Notes: generated from the letters alone by a model not told the origin. Shown: positions 35,859 to 44,594, counted from the first letter of the stretch. The stretch is 64,000 bases of DNA from Chitinophaga agri (GCF_010093065.1 NZ_CP048113.1:7830001-7894000), one strand, 5' to 3'. A program made the numbers and translations.

Positions 35859-36272
35859 TCAGAACAGCCATAGCAGACCATAACCTATCAGCATACCTGA
35901 GAGGCTGGTAAACAGCAGTTGTTGCTGCTTCAATAGGTTGAGTGTCAGGCGTTCGCGGTACACATAGTGCCCCAAGCGGTTAGCAGTAAATAATGACAGG
36001 GGGATAACAGCCGCGCACAATAAGGTAAGATGGAGATAACGCGCGCTGGTAACAGAGAGTCCTATGCCAGTGCCCAGCGCGACATATGCTGCCAGACAGA
36101 AAGGGCATTTGGGTATGATGGCCAGCAAAAAAGCCGGCAGCAATGGTTTCACAAACCGGAGGGTTCTATGAAAAAAGCCGGATGCTACAGGCATAGTAGC
36201 CTTTCCCGCCTGTTCGGGCATACGGGGAGCTTCCCCAGGTGAATGCTCCCCGCAATAACGACATGTACGCAT
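35859..36272 (-). CDS. small membrane protein with PKCPFCLAAY motif
   Basis: 137 residues. The N-terminus has RYCGEH, a possible short metal or thiol site, then a linker. Three to four hydrophobic segments follow (about 43-66, 72-98, 115-136). The first holds PKCPFCLAAYVALGTG, a Cys-x2-Cys inside or at the edge of a membrane helix, reminiscent of MerC-like and other small thiol membrane proteins, but I cannot name the family. It starts 12 nt after the stop of the DUF899 gene, so the two form an operon with a thioredoxin-like partner, which hints at a thiol-redox or metal role (inference). Confidence 0.75.
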   Translation of the reverse strand: MRTCRYCGEHSPGEAPRMPEQAGKATMPVASGFFHRTLRFVKPLLPAFLLAIIPKCPFCLAAYVALGTGIGLSVTSARYLHLTLLCAAVIPLSLFTANRLGHYVYRERLTLNLLKQQQLLFTSLSGMLIGYGLLWLF

Positions 36273-36283
36273 GATATCAATAT

Positions 36284-37057
36284 TTAGTGACCGCAGCAGC
36301 TGTTGGCCTGCGGTGTCTGTACCTGGTATTTATCGTGATGTTTTACCCAGTCAGTGAGATTACCTTCTCCATCCGTCTCATTACGCCCCTTCGGCGTCAT
36401 ATCCAGCATGCTATATGTGCTGAGCACTGTTTCTGCGCCACGGGCAAAGGTGGAATAGGTGTGATAGATGTCCCCGTTTTCATCCTTATAGAAGACGCTC
36501 ATCCCAGGTAATTCCTTTTCTGTTACAGGGACTTTTTCGTAGTTATATGTCATCTCGTTTTTGGCAATTTCATCTTCTGTTGCCGATACGCGATAGTCGA
36601 AGTTAAAGTCGTTCTGATTGGAGGATACCCATTTGAATGACCAGCCCATACGTTCCCGGAAAGGGACGATCTCGTGATAGGGAGCGCGGGAGATGGCCAC
36701 GTAAGAGACGTCATGGTTCAGCAGGTGTACCAGGCCACTGTCTACATTATCGGCCATAAAAGAACAGCCTACACAGCCCTCTTTCCAGCCTGGGCCCAGC
36801 ATGAAATGCTGTACGATCAGCTGACTACGGTCTTCAAACAGGTCGGCTAATGATACCGGGCCATCGGGACCCTCAAAAATGTATTGTTTCTCTACCTTCT
36901 CCCAGGGAAGATCACGGCGCAGTTTGCTTAATTCATCGCGGAGGTGGGTTAATTCCTTCTCTTTTTTCAGTAATTCCTTGCGGGCTTCTATCCATTCTTC
37001 AGCTGATACTATGGGGTGTTCCTGCTCCACGGCTTGATCGGTATGGTACGCTTTCAT
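36284..37057 (-). CDS. DUF899 family thioredoxin-like protein
   Basis: 257 residues from the ATG at 37057 (MKAYHTDQ); longer in-frame starts run through the promoter. The DUF899 pattern is complete: WIEARKELLKKEKELTHLRD, LPWEKVEKQYIFEGPDG, SLADLFEDRSQLIVQHFMLG, CVGCSFMADNVDSGLVHL, then VSYVAISRAPYHEIVPFRER and WVSSNQNDFNFDY. The fold is a variant thioredoxin domain with a CVGC site; members are annotated as AhpC/TSA-like but lack a proven reaction. The tail is Cys- and His-containing (NSCCGH), which may bind metal. A near-consensus -7 element (TTATTTTG on the minus strand) lies about 65-75 nt upstream. It leads a two-gene operon. Confidence 0.9.
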   Translation of the reverse strand: MKAYHTDQAVEQEHPIVSAEEWIEARKELLKKEKELTHLRDELSKLRRDLPWEKVEKQYIFEGPDGPVSLADLFEDRSQLIVQHFMLGPGWKEGCVGCSFMADNVDSGLVHLLNHDVSYVAISRAPYHEIVPFRERMGWSFKWVSSNQNDFNFDYRVSATEDEIAKNEMTYNYEKVPVTEKELPGMSVFYKDENGDIYHTYSTFARGAETVLSTYSMLDMTPKGRNETDGEGNLTDWVKHHDKYQVQTPQANSCCGH

Positions 37058-37297
37058 GTCTTTGAGGTTTAGTGTACTACAAATGTCCGCCGGTATTGGT
37101 AATGTCCGGCAGTGCATTACTGCCAAAATAAGGGGGTATTTGAGACATATTTCACCCTGGAAAGCAATCAGAGAAGTTCTGAGCATTTGGCTGACCAATC
37201 ATCACCAGTTATGATGGCAGCCAACCGTTATTTATGCAATAAAGGCGTGCCCATGGCCATCATCCTATAAAAATGCCAGTATCCGCCGGTAATAGCG

Positions 37298-37305
37298 TAA
37301 CTTTG
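37298..37305 (+). promoter_or_regulatory. promoter -7 element
   Basis: Exact TAnnTTTG (TAACTTTG) 28 nt before the ATG at 37334. No clear -33 element at the usual distance. Confidence 0.55.
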
Positions 37306-37333
37306 TACTTTGTATCGTTTGAAATGTGTAATT

Positions 37334-37600
37334 ATGAAAATAAGTAATTCGGATATTGTACGCCTTGCAGAGATTAAATCCTATTTCATTGACCCGCCTT
37401 ATACCTTCAGGATTCATAGCTTAGCAAAGCCTCAGATAGACGAAGCTATGGACATACTGAAAAAATACAAAATATCTCCGGTATTGATGGGACAGATGGA
37501 GGATCTAAGACAGTTATTTGCGGCGTCTGAGGAAGATGTAAATACAACCCGTGAAAATATGCGATCTTTCGCTATCCTGCTAAACCGCGTCAACCGGTAA
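37334..37600 (+). CDS. small helical hypothetical protein
   Basis: 88 residues from the ATG at 37334 (MKISNSDIVRLAEIK). The upstream ATG at 37310 is close to the promoter and would not leave room for a leader. No signal or membrane segment. Mostly helical with a central IHSLAKPQIDEAMDILKKYK, LMGQMEDLRQLFAASEED and a late MRSFAILLNRV. No family recognised. It lies 34 nt before trehalase on the same strand and may be co-transcribed with it, but there is no functional link visible. Confidence 0.65.
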   Translation: MKISNSDIVRLAEIKSYFIDPPYTFRIHSLAKPQIDEAMDILKKYKISPVLMGQMEDLRQLFAASEEDVNTTRENMRSFAILLNRVNR

Positions 37601-37634
37601 TCACAGGTAGCCTTTAATATAGAAACCACGTAAT

Positions 37635-39245
37635 ATGAATGGAAAACTTTTGCTCATTACCGGGGCAATTATGGCTGTTATTGCCTGTAAAGACAGGCCG
37701 CAGCCAGTCGTAAAAGAGCGATCTCCACGCGAAGAATTTCCCGCATTATTTGAAGGGGTACAGTCTGCACAGGTGTTTCCGGACAGTAAGACTTTTGCGG
37801 ACTGCGCTCCCAGGCAGTCGCCGGCAGATATATTAAAGGCTTATGCGCGGGAGCGTGGGGCCGCCGGCTTTAACCTCTCTTCCTTCGTACATAAATATTT
37901 TTATGTACCCACAGCGGCCACTTCCTCTTATGTGACGGATACAACCCAGGATGTAGTGGCGCATATTGAATCACTGTGGAATGTATTAAAACGTTCTCCT
38001 GATACCACCGATACCTGGGGCTCCCTGATTCCGCTGCCCGAACCATACGTCGTTCCGGGGGGGCGTTTCCGTGAGGTGTATTACTGGGATAGCTACTTTA
38101 CCATGCTCGGACTGAAAGAAAGTGGCCGTACGGACCTGATAGAGAGTATGATCAGGAACTTTGCGTACCTGATCAATACCTATGGTTTTATTCCCAACGG
38201 GAACAGAACCTACTACCTGACCCGTTCCCAGCCGCCGTATTTTTCGCTGATGGTACAATTGCTTGTGTCAGCAAAAGAAGACCGCAAACAGGAGATCCTG
38301 ACCACTTATCTTGACGAACTGGAGAAAGAATACCAGTTCTGGATGAAGAAACCAGCGGAAGGTAAGACTGATGGGCACCTGGTAGTGCTGAAGGATGGTA
38401 CGGTATTAAACCGTTACTGGGATAGGGGCAACTGGCCAAGAGAGGAATCTATGCGGGAAGATATCGCTACCGCCAAGAGATCGGCCCGTGGTGAAGGGGT
38501 GTACCGTGAATTACGGACCGGCGCAGAGTCAGGATGGGATTATAGCTGCCGTTGGTTTGAGGATGGTAAAACACTGGGCTCCATTCATATCACTGACATC
38601 ATTCCTGTTGACCTGAACTGTTTGCTGTACAACCTGGAAATGACGCTGGCAGATGCCTGCAAAATGAAAGGCAATACTGTCAAAGCCCTGCAATATGAAT
38701 CAGCTGCCGGCATCCGCAGAGACGCGATCCTGCAATACTGCTGGGACCCGAAGACGGGTTTTTTCAGGGATTATGACTTTAAGAAAGAGAAACGCACGCC
38801 CGTGCTGCACCTCGGTGGGATGTATCCGTTCTTCTTTGGTATCGCGCGGAAGGGACAGGCAGATAGCGCGTCGGTGGTGCTTGAAAAGGACTTTCTGTAT
38901 CCCGGCGGACTGGTATCCACGCCTTTCGAAACAGGTGAACAGTGGGATGCACCCAATGGCTGGGCGCCGCTGCAATGGATGACGATCTCCGGGCTGCTTA
39001 CCTATGATAACGATTCACTGGCATCGGAGATTGCCGGTCGCTGGGCACGACAGAGTATCAGGGTGTTTAAGCAGACAGGTAAACTGCTGGAAAAGTATAA
39101 CGTGAAAGACACCTCGCTGACAGGGGGAGGAGGGGAATATCCTAATCAGGATGGTTTTGGATGGACAAACGGTGTACTGCTGAAGATCCTGCATATGCAA
39201 CAGCAGGGGGTATTGAATAATGGAAAAAATATTGATACCTTATAG
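37635..39245 (+). CDS. treA: GH37 trehalase, lipoprotein
   Basis: 536 residues. Signal with lipobox AVIAC (Cys18), so it is membrane-anchored rather than the soluble periplasmic form. Both trehalase signatures are present: PGGRFREVYYWDSYFTMLGL and QWDAPNGWAPLQ. The catalytic Asp is in GAESGWDYS and the catalytic Glu in GGGGEYPNQDGFGWTNG. It hydrolyses trehalose to two glucose outside the cytoplasm. Length is usual for the family. The next gene begins one base after the stop if the ATG at 39247 is used, so the two are coupled. Confidence 0.93.
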   Translation: MNGKLLLITGAIMAVIACKDRPQPVVKERSPREEFPALFEGVQSAQVFPDSKTFADCAPRQSPADILKAYARERGAAGFNLSSFVHKYFYVPTAATSSYVTDTTQDVVAHIESLWNVLKRSPDTTDTWGSLIPLPEPYVVPGGRFREVYYWDSYFTMLGLKESGRTDLIESMIRNFAYLINTYGFIPNGNRTYYLTRSQPPYFSLMVQLLVSAKEDRKQEILTTYLDELEKEYQFWMKKPAEGKTDGHLVVLKDGTVLNRYWDRGNWPREESMREDIATAKRSARGEGVYRELRTGAESGWDYSCRWFEDGKTLGSIHITDIIPVDLNCLLYNLEMTLADACKMKGNTVKALQYESAAGIRRDAILQYCWDPKTGFFRDYDFKKEKRTPVLHLGGMYPFFFGIARKGQADSASVVLEKDFLYPGGLVSTPFETGEQWDAPNGWAPLQWMTISGLLTYDNDSLASEIAGRWARQSIRVFKQTGKLLEKYNVKDTSLTGGGGEYPNQDGFGWTNGVLLKILHMQQQGVLNNGKNIDTL

Positions 39246-39246
39246 C

Positions 39247-40419
39247 ATGCTAAAACCATCACAACGTCTTTTATCAATAGACGCATTCCGCGCCCTTACC
39301 ATGCTTACCATGATATTTGTCAACGATGTAAGCAGTGTGAAGAACATCCCGGTATGGATTGACCACGTAAAGGCCCAGGATGACGGTATGGGCTTTGCTG
39401 ATACGGTCTTTCCCGCATTCCTGTTCATTGTCGGCCTATCTATTCCCTTCGCTATCGGCAAAAGGATCACCAAACAGGACTCTTTTTTCAGTATTGCATC
39501 ACATATCCTGATCCGCTCACTGGCGCTGATCGTAATGGGCTTCTTTCATGTGAACCTCGAAGGATATAGTGCTGAAGCCCTTCTCCCGTATGCATTATGG
39601 GAACTGCTCATCACGATCGGGTTCTTCCTGGTATGGCTGGATTACCCAACTGATATGAAAGCCGGCCGTAAATATACCCTGATAGGGACAGGTATCGTAT
39701 TGCTGGGAACACTGGCCGCCCTCTACAAAGGTGGAACAGCAGCAGCCCCTCACTGGATGCAGCCGTCCTGGTGGGGCATTCTGGGTATTATCGGCTGGGC
39801 CTACCTGGTGGTAGCTATCCTGTATCTACTCGTGAAGGGGAACTTTGCCGCAATAACTGCCATTTTAGGCACTTTCCTGCTGATCAATATACTTACGCAC
39901 GCACATCTCCTTGACATCAATATCCCGCTTATAAATGACGGTTCTTCCGTATCCCTGATCATGGCAGGAGCCGTGGTATCTTCCCTGTATACCTTACTGG
40001 ATAAGAAAGGCAGGCTGTCGATGGTACTGCCGGTCTTCATCGGACTGAGCATGCTGGCCATTATAGCGGGTTTTGTACTGCGTCCCTACACGGAAGGTAT
40101 ATCCAAGATCAGGTCTACACCGGCATGGGTGCTGATCTGTACCGGTATCAGTATACTGGTATTTGTCAGCATGATATGGCTGGTAGATATGGCGGGTAAG
40201 ATAAACTGGTTGAAGGCGATACGTCCTGCCGGCACCAGCACACTGACCTGTTACCTCATCCCTTATCTGCTATACTCGCTGCTTATGCTGGCGGGCATCC
40301 GTTACCCTTCCTGGCTGAGTGAAGGCATGCCGGGACTGATCAGGTCAGTAGTGATTGCTTTCCTGGTAATATTCCTCGTGGGATGGATGGAAAAGAAAAA
40401 GGTCAGGTTGAAGATTTAA
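39247..40419 (+). CDS. DUF5009 / heparan-alpha-glucosaminide N-acetyltransferase-like membrane protein
   Basis: 390 residues from the ATG at 39247 (MLKPSQRLLSIDAFRALTM), which starts one base after the trehalase stop and gives the standard family N-terminus. The ATG at 39220 would overlap trehalase by 26 nt. About ten membrane helices. Conserved elements include RLLSIDAFRALTML, FVNDVSSV, FADTVFPAFLFIVGLSIPFA and late PAGTSTLTCYLIPY. The family is related to eukaryotic HGSNAT, which moves acetyl groups across a membrane to sugars. Coupling to trehalase suggests a sugar-related role. Its end overlaps the end of the convergent NDH-2 gene by 17 nt. Confidence 0.88.
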   Translation: MLKPSQRLLSIDAFRALTMLTMIFVNDVSSVKNIPVWIDHVKAQDDGMGFADTVFPAFLFIVGLSIPFAIGKRITKQDSFFSIASHILIRSLALIVMGFFHVNLEGYSAEALLPYALWELLITIGFFLVWLDYPTDMKAGRKYTLIGTGIVLLGTLAALYKGGTAAAPHWMQPSWWGILGIIGWAYLVVAILYLLVKGNFAAITAILGTFLLINILTHAHLLDINIPLINDGSSVSLIMAGAVVSSLYTLLDKKGRLSMVLPVFIGLSMLAIIAGFVLRPYTEGISKIRSTPAWVLICTGISILVFVSMIWLVDMAGKINWLKAIRPAGTSTLTCYLIPYLLYSLLMLAGIRYPSWLSEGMPGLIRSVVIAFLVIFLVGWMEKKKVRLKI

Positions 40420-41749
40420 CAACGGTCGCTTCAACCGGTCTGATGTCGGCTTTTATTTCCGGCTGCCGTATGATCGGTTTGATGATCATACGTAAGGCCT
40501 GGTCTCTGGTGAAATAAGCGACCGTCCAGTTGTACATGGTCTTCAGCTTATTACGGTAGTTGATCAGTGCCATTACGTGAATGAACAACCACATCACCCA
40601 GGCAATAAAACCATTGAAGTGCAGCTTGGGTGATGGTATATCTGCTACGGCATTATTACGGCCGATAATTGCCATCGTACCCTTATCTACATAACTGAAA
40701 GGCTTCAGCTCTTTGTTATCTGCCATACGGGAAAAGTTGGTCGCCAGGTTACGTCCCTGTTGCAGGGCAACCTGTGCCAGCTGTGGATGGCCTTCCGGAA
40801 AGTTTTTATCTGTTTTGGTAAGCGCGGTATCACCTATCGCGTAGATGTCATCGACCCCGATCACCCTGTTATAGGCATCGGTCATCATTCTTCTGCCCGG
40901 GCCAGTGCTGGCAATAGGAATACCATCATGCAGGCTGGCCGTTACACCGGCTGCCCAGATGAGGGTAGTGGTATGAATGGTGTCGCCATTGTTCAGGATC
41001 ACCTGGTCGTCCACAAAATCTTTGACCCTGGTCTTCAGTTTGATCTTCACACCCAGTCTGCGGAGGGCATCATAGGTATGTTTCTGAGATCTTGGGCTCA
41101 TCGGTTCCAGCAGCGCATCCCCGCCATTCACCAGGTATATTTCACCACCTGTTCCTTCCAGTTCAGGATAGTCTTTTCTGATAACGAATTTTCTCAACTC
41201 TGCCAGCATCCCGGATACTTCCACACCTGTCGGACCGCCACCAGCGATCACGATAGTGGTCAGTTTCTTTCTTTCCACCGCATCCTGGGTAATAGAAGCT
41301 GTCTCCAGTCTCTTCAGTAGTCTGTTGCGCATCTCAAGAGCATCATTCACGGTTTTCATCGGAATGGCCCTCTTTCTGATGTTCTCATTGCCAAAGTAGT
41401 TGGTTTCGGTACCGGTAGCAAATACGAGGTAATCATACTGTAGTTCACCATTGCTGAGGTAAACAGTATGCGCTACCGGGTCTACCCGCTGGAACTCCCC
41501 CATATGGAAGTTCAGATTGGGTTTGTCCCGGAATAGCTTACGGAACGGATAACAGATACTTGATGTCTCCAGAAATCCCGTTGCCAGCTGATAAATGAGA
41601 GGAGGAAAATAATTATAGTTGTTCTTGTCTACTAATGTGATCTGAAAGCGACTGTCACGTTGTAGCTTTTTTGCCAGATTAATACCTGCGAATCCACCGC
41701 CTATGATCACGACCCTAATTGCTTGTGCTTTTGTTTCTGAGCTTTCCAT
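40403..41749 (-). CDS. ndh: type II NADH dehydrogenase (NDH-2)
   Basis: 448 residues from the ATG at 41749 (MESSETKAQ); an ATG three codons earlier (41758) is possible, but AGGA sits too close to it. Two dinucleotide sites: FAD at VVIIGGGFAGINLAKKL and NADH at VIAGGGPTGVEVSGMLAEL. Also ATGTETNYFGN, TLIWAAGVTAS and VDDIYAIGDTA. A C-terminal hydrophobic segment (FIAWVMWLFIHVMALINYRN) anchors it to the inner face of the membrane. It passes electrons from NADH to quinone without pumping protons. It is divergent from the AlkB-like gene, with a perfect palindrome in the shared promoter region. Confidence 0.92.
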   Translation of the reverse strand: MESSETKAQAIRVVIIGGGFAGINLAKKLQRDSRFQITLVDKNNYNYFPPLIYQLATGFLETSSICYPFRKLFRDKPNLNFHMGEFQRVDPVAHTVYLSNGELQYDYLVFATGTETNYFGNENIRKRAIPMKTVNDALEMRNRLLKRLETASITQDAVERKKLTTIVIAGGGPTGVEVSGMLAELRKFVIRKDYPELEGTGGEIYLVNGGDALLEPMSPRSQKHTYDALRRLGVKIKLKTRVKDFVDDQVILNNGDTIHTTTLIWAAGVTASLHDGIPIASTGPGRRMMTDAYNRVIGVDDIYAIGDTALTKTDKNFPEGHPQLAQVALQQGRNLATNFSRMADNKELKPFSYVDKGTMAIIGRNNAVADIPSPKLHFNGFIAWVMWLFIHVMALINYRNKLKTMYNWTVAYFTRDQALRMIIKPIIRQPEIKADIRPVEATVVKSST

Positions 41750-41802
41750 TGTAAACATATTTCCTGGTTTGTAAATATAGTCAATCCTGCTAACATGATT
41801 CG

Positions 41803-41814
41803 TGACATATGTCA
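41803..41814. promoter_or_regulatory. operator-like palindrome between ndh and the AlkB-like gene
   Basis: TGACATATGTCA, a perfect 12-bp palindrome 54 bp upstream of the ndh start. A minus-strand -7-like element TATATTTA lies about 25 bp closer to ndh, so the palindrome falls near its -33 region. Confidence 0.5.
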
Positions 41815-41857
41815 TGGACCGGTTAATACTTGCTGTATCTTTCATGGTTTGATTGCC

Positions 41858-41865
41858 TATTTTTG
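41858..41865 (+). promoter_or_regulatory. -7 promoter element of the AlkB-like gene
   Basis: Exact TAnnTTTG (TATTTTTG) ending only six bases before the ATG at 41872, so the transcript may be leaderless or nearly so. Confidence 0.55.
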
Positions 41866-41871
41866 TGGACT

Positions 41872-42384
41872 ATGAAAGGAATTACACATATTCAGCATTT
41901 TGTGTCTGACCCTGATGCATTGTTTATCTATCTGAAAGAGAACGTTTTATGGGATGAGGGAATGACCGCCCGTAAAACTGCGAGCTTCGGCGTAGCTTAC
42001 AACTATTCACAGATGAGCTATCCCTATCAGCCTTTTACACCTGAACTGCAGGAACTGGTAGCCGGTATTGGCGCTACTATCGGATTTACACCCAATAATT
42101 GTCTGATCAATTTCTATCCTGACGGGACATCTAAAATGGGCTACCACGCCGATCAGACTGATATACTGGAAGATGGTACCGGTATTGTTATTGTATCTAT
42201 AGGCGCTACGAGGATACTGCGCTTCAAACGTATAGCAGATGCCGGGGAACTGGTTGATTTTCCGTTGAATAGCGGATCACTGATCTATATGACCCAGGAA
42301 GTACAGCAGGAATGGCTGCATGCTATCCCCGCCGCAAATACCACGGATGGTAGAATGAGCCTTACTTTCCGGGCAATTAAATAA
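41872..42384 (+). CDS. AlkB-like 2OG-Fe(II) oxygenase
   Basis: 170 residues from the ATG at 41872 (MKGITHIQHF); the longer frame from 41830 reads through the promoter. Iron ligands follow the HxD...H pattern: His92 and Asp94 in YHADQTD, His150 in EWLHAIP. The 2-oxoglutarate Arg is in RMSLTFR (161-167), and NCLINFYPDG is the typical AlkB lead-in. The protein should oxidatively demethylate alkylated bases in DNA or RNA. The length matches short AlkB homologues. It is followed by an unrelated SGNH hydrolase gene 28 nt downstream. Confidence 0.9.
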   Translation: MKGITHIQHFVSDPDALFIYLKENVLWDEGMTARKTASFGVAYNYSQMSYPYQPFTPELQELVAGIGATIGFTPNNCLINFYPDGTSKMGYHADQTDILEDGTGIVIVSIGATRILRFKRIADAGELVDFPLNSGSLIYMTQEVQQEWLHAIPAANTTDGRMSLTFRAIK

Positions 42385-42412
42385 TTATTATCTTTAATCA
42401 GTAACCATGTAT

Positions 42413-43075
42413 ATGAAACAACTATTCTCCCTTTTCGCACTGTCACTGACTGTTTGTTTTACCGCCTGCGGACAGAGATTCCAGGACGACGTCAATACGA
42501 TCCTCAAATTTGATAAGATGTATGCGCCGCCTGCAAATCCTATTCTCTTTACCGGCAGTTCCTCTATCCGCAAATGGGATGATCTGGAGCTGACATTCGC
42601 GGAGCATAAACCCATGAACAGGGGCATAGGGGGAGCCGTTACCAATGATATTATCCATTACGCCAATGATATCATATTCCCCTACCATCCGCGGGAGATC
42701 GTGATCTATGTCGGTGAGAATGACCTGGTAGAAAAAGGTGTGACCGCGGATAGCGTCTTCAACAGGTTCAAAAACCTGTATACGCTCATCAGAAGTAAAC
42801 TGCCTCAGATCCCACTGGTGTATATTTCTATCAAGCCCAGTCCCAGCAGAGAGCAGTTCCTGCCAATGGCGAAAGCGGCGAACGCTTTGATTAAGGACTA
42901 CATTGCCGGTCAGTCGAATATCACATTTGTGGATGTATTTTCCCTGATGCTCGATAAAAACGGTAAACCACGTAAAGAACTGTTTGTAGAAGATATGCTG
43001 CATATGAATGCCCAGGGCTACGCAATATGGAGAAAAGCGGTGGCACCGTATCTGGAAACGGAGAAAAATAATTAA
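42413..43075 (+). CDS. SGNH/GDSL-type hydrolase, lipoprotein
   Basis: 220 residues from the ATG at 42413 (MKQLFSLFALS). Lipobox CFTAC at residue 19. SGNH blocks: block I FTGSSSIRKW (Ser nucleophile; the more common GDS is GSS here), block II NRGIGGA, block III GENDL, block V VEDMLHMNAQGY (Asp-x2-His). This arrangement is that of the sialate O-acetylesterase/PAF-AH-like group that deacylates sugars or lipids. The substrate is unknown. The protein is probably anchored in the outer membrane. It precedes the sorbosone-dehydrogenase-like gene by 45 nt on the same strand. Confidence 0.88.
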   Translation: MKQLFSLFALSLTVCFTACGQRFQDDVNTILKFDKMYAPPANPILFTGSSSIRKWDDLELTFAEHKPMNRGIGGAVTNDIIHYANDIIFPYHPREIVIYVGENDLVEKGVTADSVFNRFKNLYTLIRSKLPQIPLVYISIKPSPSREQFLPMAKAANALIKDYIAGQSNITFVDVFSLMLDKNGKPRKELFVEDMLHMNAQGYAIWRKAVAPYLETEKNN

Positions 43076-43120
43076 ACAGGGGCATATCATTTGCAGTTCA
43101 TAGGGCATAAACACATAATT

Positions 43121-44398
43121 ATGTACCTCAGACTCCTGCCGCTACCGTTGCTGTTCTTCCTGTCTTCGTTTGCACAGAAAAACAGCCCCGAACTGCCTGC
43201 TCCGCATGCCACAAAATCCTACATGAAGTACAGCAATGTAAAAGGCTGGAAAGATGGAGAGAAGCCCATTGCTCCGGAGGGATTTATTGTCACGCAGTAT
43301 GCGGATGATCTGCAGAACCCCAGATGGCTATACGAACTACCCAACGGAGATCTGCTGGTAGCAGAATCCAATTCTCACTATAAATTCTTTAAGAAGATAG
43401 GTGCCGCAATAGTAGGTGCTAACCGGTCCAACAGCATGAAGAAAAGCGCCAACAGGATCAGCCTTCTGCGGGATGCGGACCATGATGGCATTCCGGAAAC
43501 AAAGACTATCTTCCTGGATGGCCTGAACCAGCCTTTCGGCATGCTGCTGGTCGGTGATCAGTTTTATGTCGCCAATACAGATGGCCTGCTGCGTTTCCCC
43601 TATAAGGAAGGTGCTGTCAGTATAGACGCAAAGGGAGAGCAGATCGCTACCTTCCCGGCTGGAAAAGTGAATCAGCACTGGACACGGAATATCATTGCCA
43701 ATAAAGACAAATCGAAGTTTTACGTAGCGGTAGGCTGTGGCACTGACCATGGTGAAAAGGGAATGGACAAGGAGGTGCTAAAGGCCAATATCCTGGAAAT
43801 GAATCCCGACGGCAGCGGTATGCGGGTATATGCTTCGGGGCTTAGAAACCCTGTAGGAATGGACTGGGCGCCAGGTACCAATACGCTTTGGGTGGCGGTC
43901 AATGAAAGAGACAAACTGGGTAATGACCTTGTTCCTGATTATATCACGGGGGTGAAGGAAGGAGGGTTCTACGGATGGCCATACAGTTATTTCGGGCAGC
44001 ATCCTGATCCCCGGGTGCCGGATGCACCTGTGGGACTGATAGAACGGGCAATTGTACCAGACTTTCCGTTGAAAGCACATACAGCCAGCCTGGGACTGGT
44101 GTTTTACACACGGAATGTTTTTCCGGAAAAGTATAAGAACGGGGCGTTTATTACACAGCATGGTTCCTGGAACCGCAAGCCGGTATCTGGCTATAAAGTG
44201 ATCTTTGTCCCATTCAGGAATGGGCAGCCTGCAGGGCCGGAGGAAGATTTCCTGACCGGTTTTGTGAAGGACAGTGTATCCGGTGTCGTACGTGGCAGAC
44301 CGGTAGGTATTGCCGTATCGCAGACGGGTGCATTGTTTATTACTGACGACAGGACCAACAGGATCTGGCGTGTGAGCTATGCAGCGCCTAAGCCTTAA
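43121..44398 (+). CDS. PQQ-dependent sugar dehydrogenase (sorbosone/glucose dehydrogenase family)
   Basis: 425 residues from the ATG at 43121 (MYLRLLPLPLLFF), which gives a proper signal peptide ending SSFAQ. Six-bladed propeller of the GSDH/L-sorbosone dehydrogenase type: NPRWLYELPNGDLLVAESNS, LRDADHDGIPETKTIFLDGL, NQHWTRNIIANKDKSKFYVA, YASGLRNPVGMDWAPGTNTL, EGGFYGWPYSYFGQ, HTASLGLVFYTR and ITQHGSWNRKPVSGYKV. The His and Arg residues usually contacting PQQ or calcium are present. The protein is periplasmic; the true substrate and cofactor use in Bacteroidota members are not established. Ends at a strong terminator. Confidence 0.9.
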   Translation: MYLRLLPLPLLFFLSSFAQKNSPELPAPHATKSYMKYSNVKGWKDGEKPIAPEGFIVTQYADDLQNPRWLYELPNGDLLVAESNSHYKFFKKIGAAIVGANRSNSMKKSANRISLLRDADHDGIPETKTIFLDGLNQPFGMLLVGDQFYVANTDGLLRFPYKEGAVSIDAKGEQIATFPAGKVNQHWTRNIIANKDKSKFYVAVGCGTDHGEKGMDKEVLKANILEMNPDGSGMRVYASGLRNPVGMDWAPGTNTLWVAVNERDKLGNDLVPDYITGVKEGGFYGWPYSYFGQHPDPRVPDAPVGLIERAIVPDFPLKAHTASLGLVFYTRNVFPEKYKNGAFITQHGSWNRKPVSGYKVIFVPFRNGQPAGPEEDFLTGFVKDSVSGVVRGRPVGIAVSQTGALFITDDRTNRIWRVSYAAPKP

Positions 44399-44422
44399 GC
44401 GAAAAGCGGATCTTTATAAACG

Positions 44423-44462
44423 AATAAGCGGTTGCATCGTCAGATACAACCGCTTATTTTTT
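44423..44462. terminator. Rho-independent terminator
   Basis: AATAAGCGGTTG and CAACCGCTTATT form a perfect 12-bp stem with a 12-nt loop, followed by TTTT. It serves the dehydrogenase gene and, in reverse, the convergent 39-residue protein gene. Confidence 0.92.
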
Positions 44463-44474
44463 GCCGGCAGGCTA

Positions 44475-44594
44475 TTAGTTACAGTGTCCCAGTGCCCAGT
44501 AAATGATTATAAACAAAACAATGGAACCTAGGCAGCCACCGCCAAATTTCTTTGCGCCCCAACCGGCGATAAGAGCTCTGAAGAAGTTGTTCAT
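44475..44594 (-). CDS. 39-residue single-pass membrane protein
   Basis: ATG at 44594, TAA at 44475-44477. The protein starts MNNFFRALIAGWGAKKFGGG, continues with the hydrophobic helix SIVLFIIIYWALGH and ends CN. The basic, Gly-rich segment before the helix and the ending look like a real small membrane protein rather than noise, and I recall similar short proteins in Chitinophagaceae, though I cannot verify this. It ends 13 nt before the terminator stem, an expected 3' end. Function unknown. Confidence 0.65.
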   Translation of the reverse strand: MNNFFRALIAGWGAKKFGGGCLGSIVLFIIIYWALGHCN

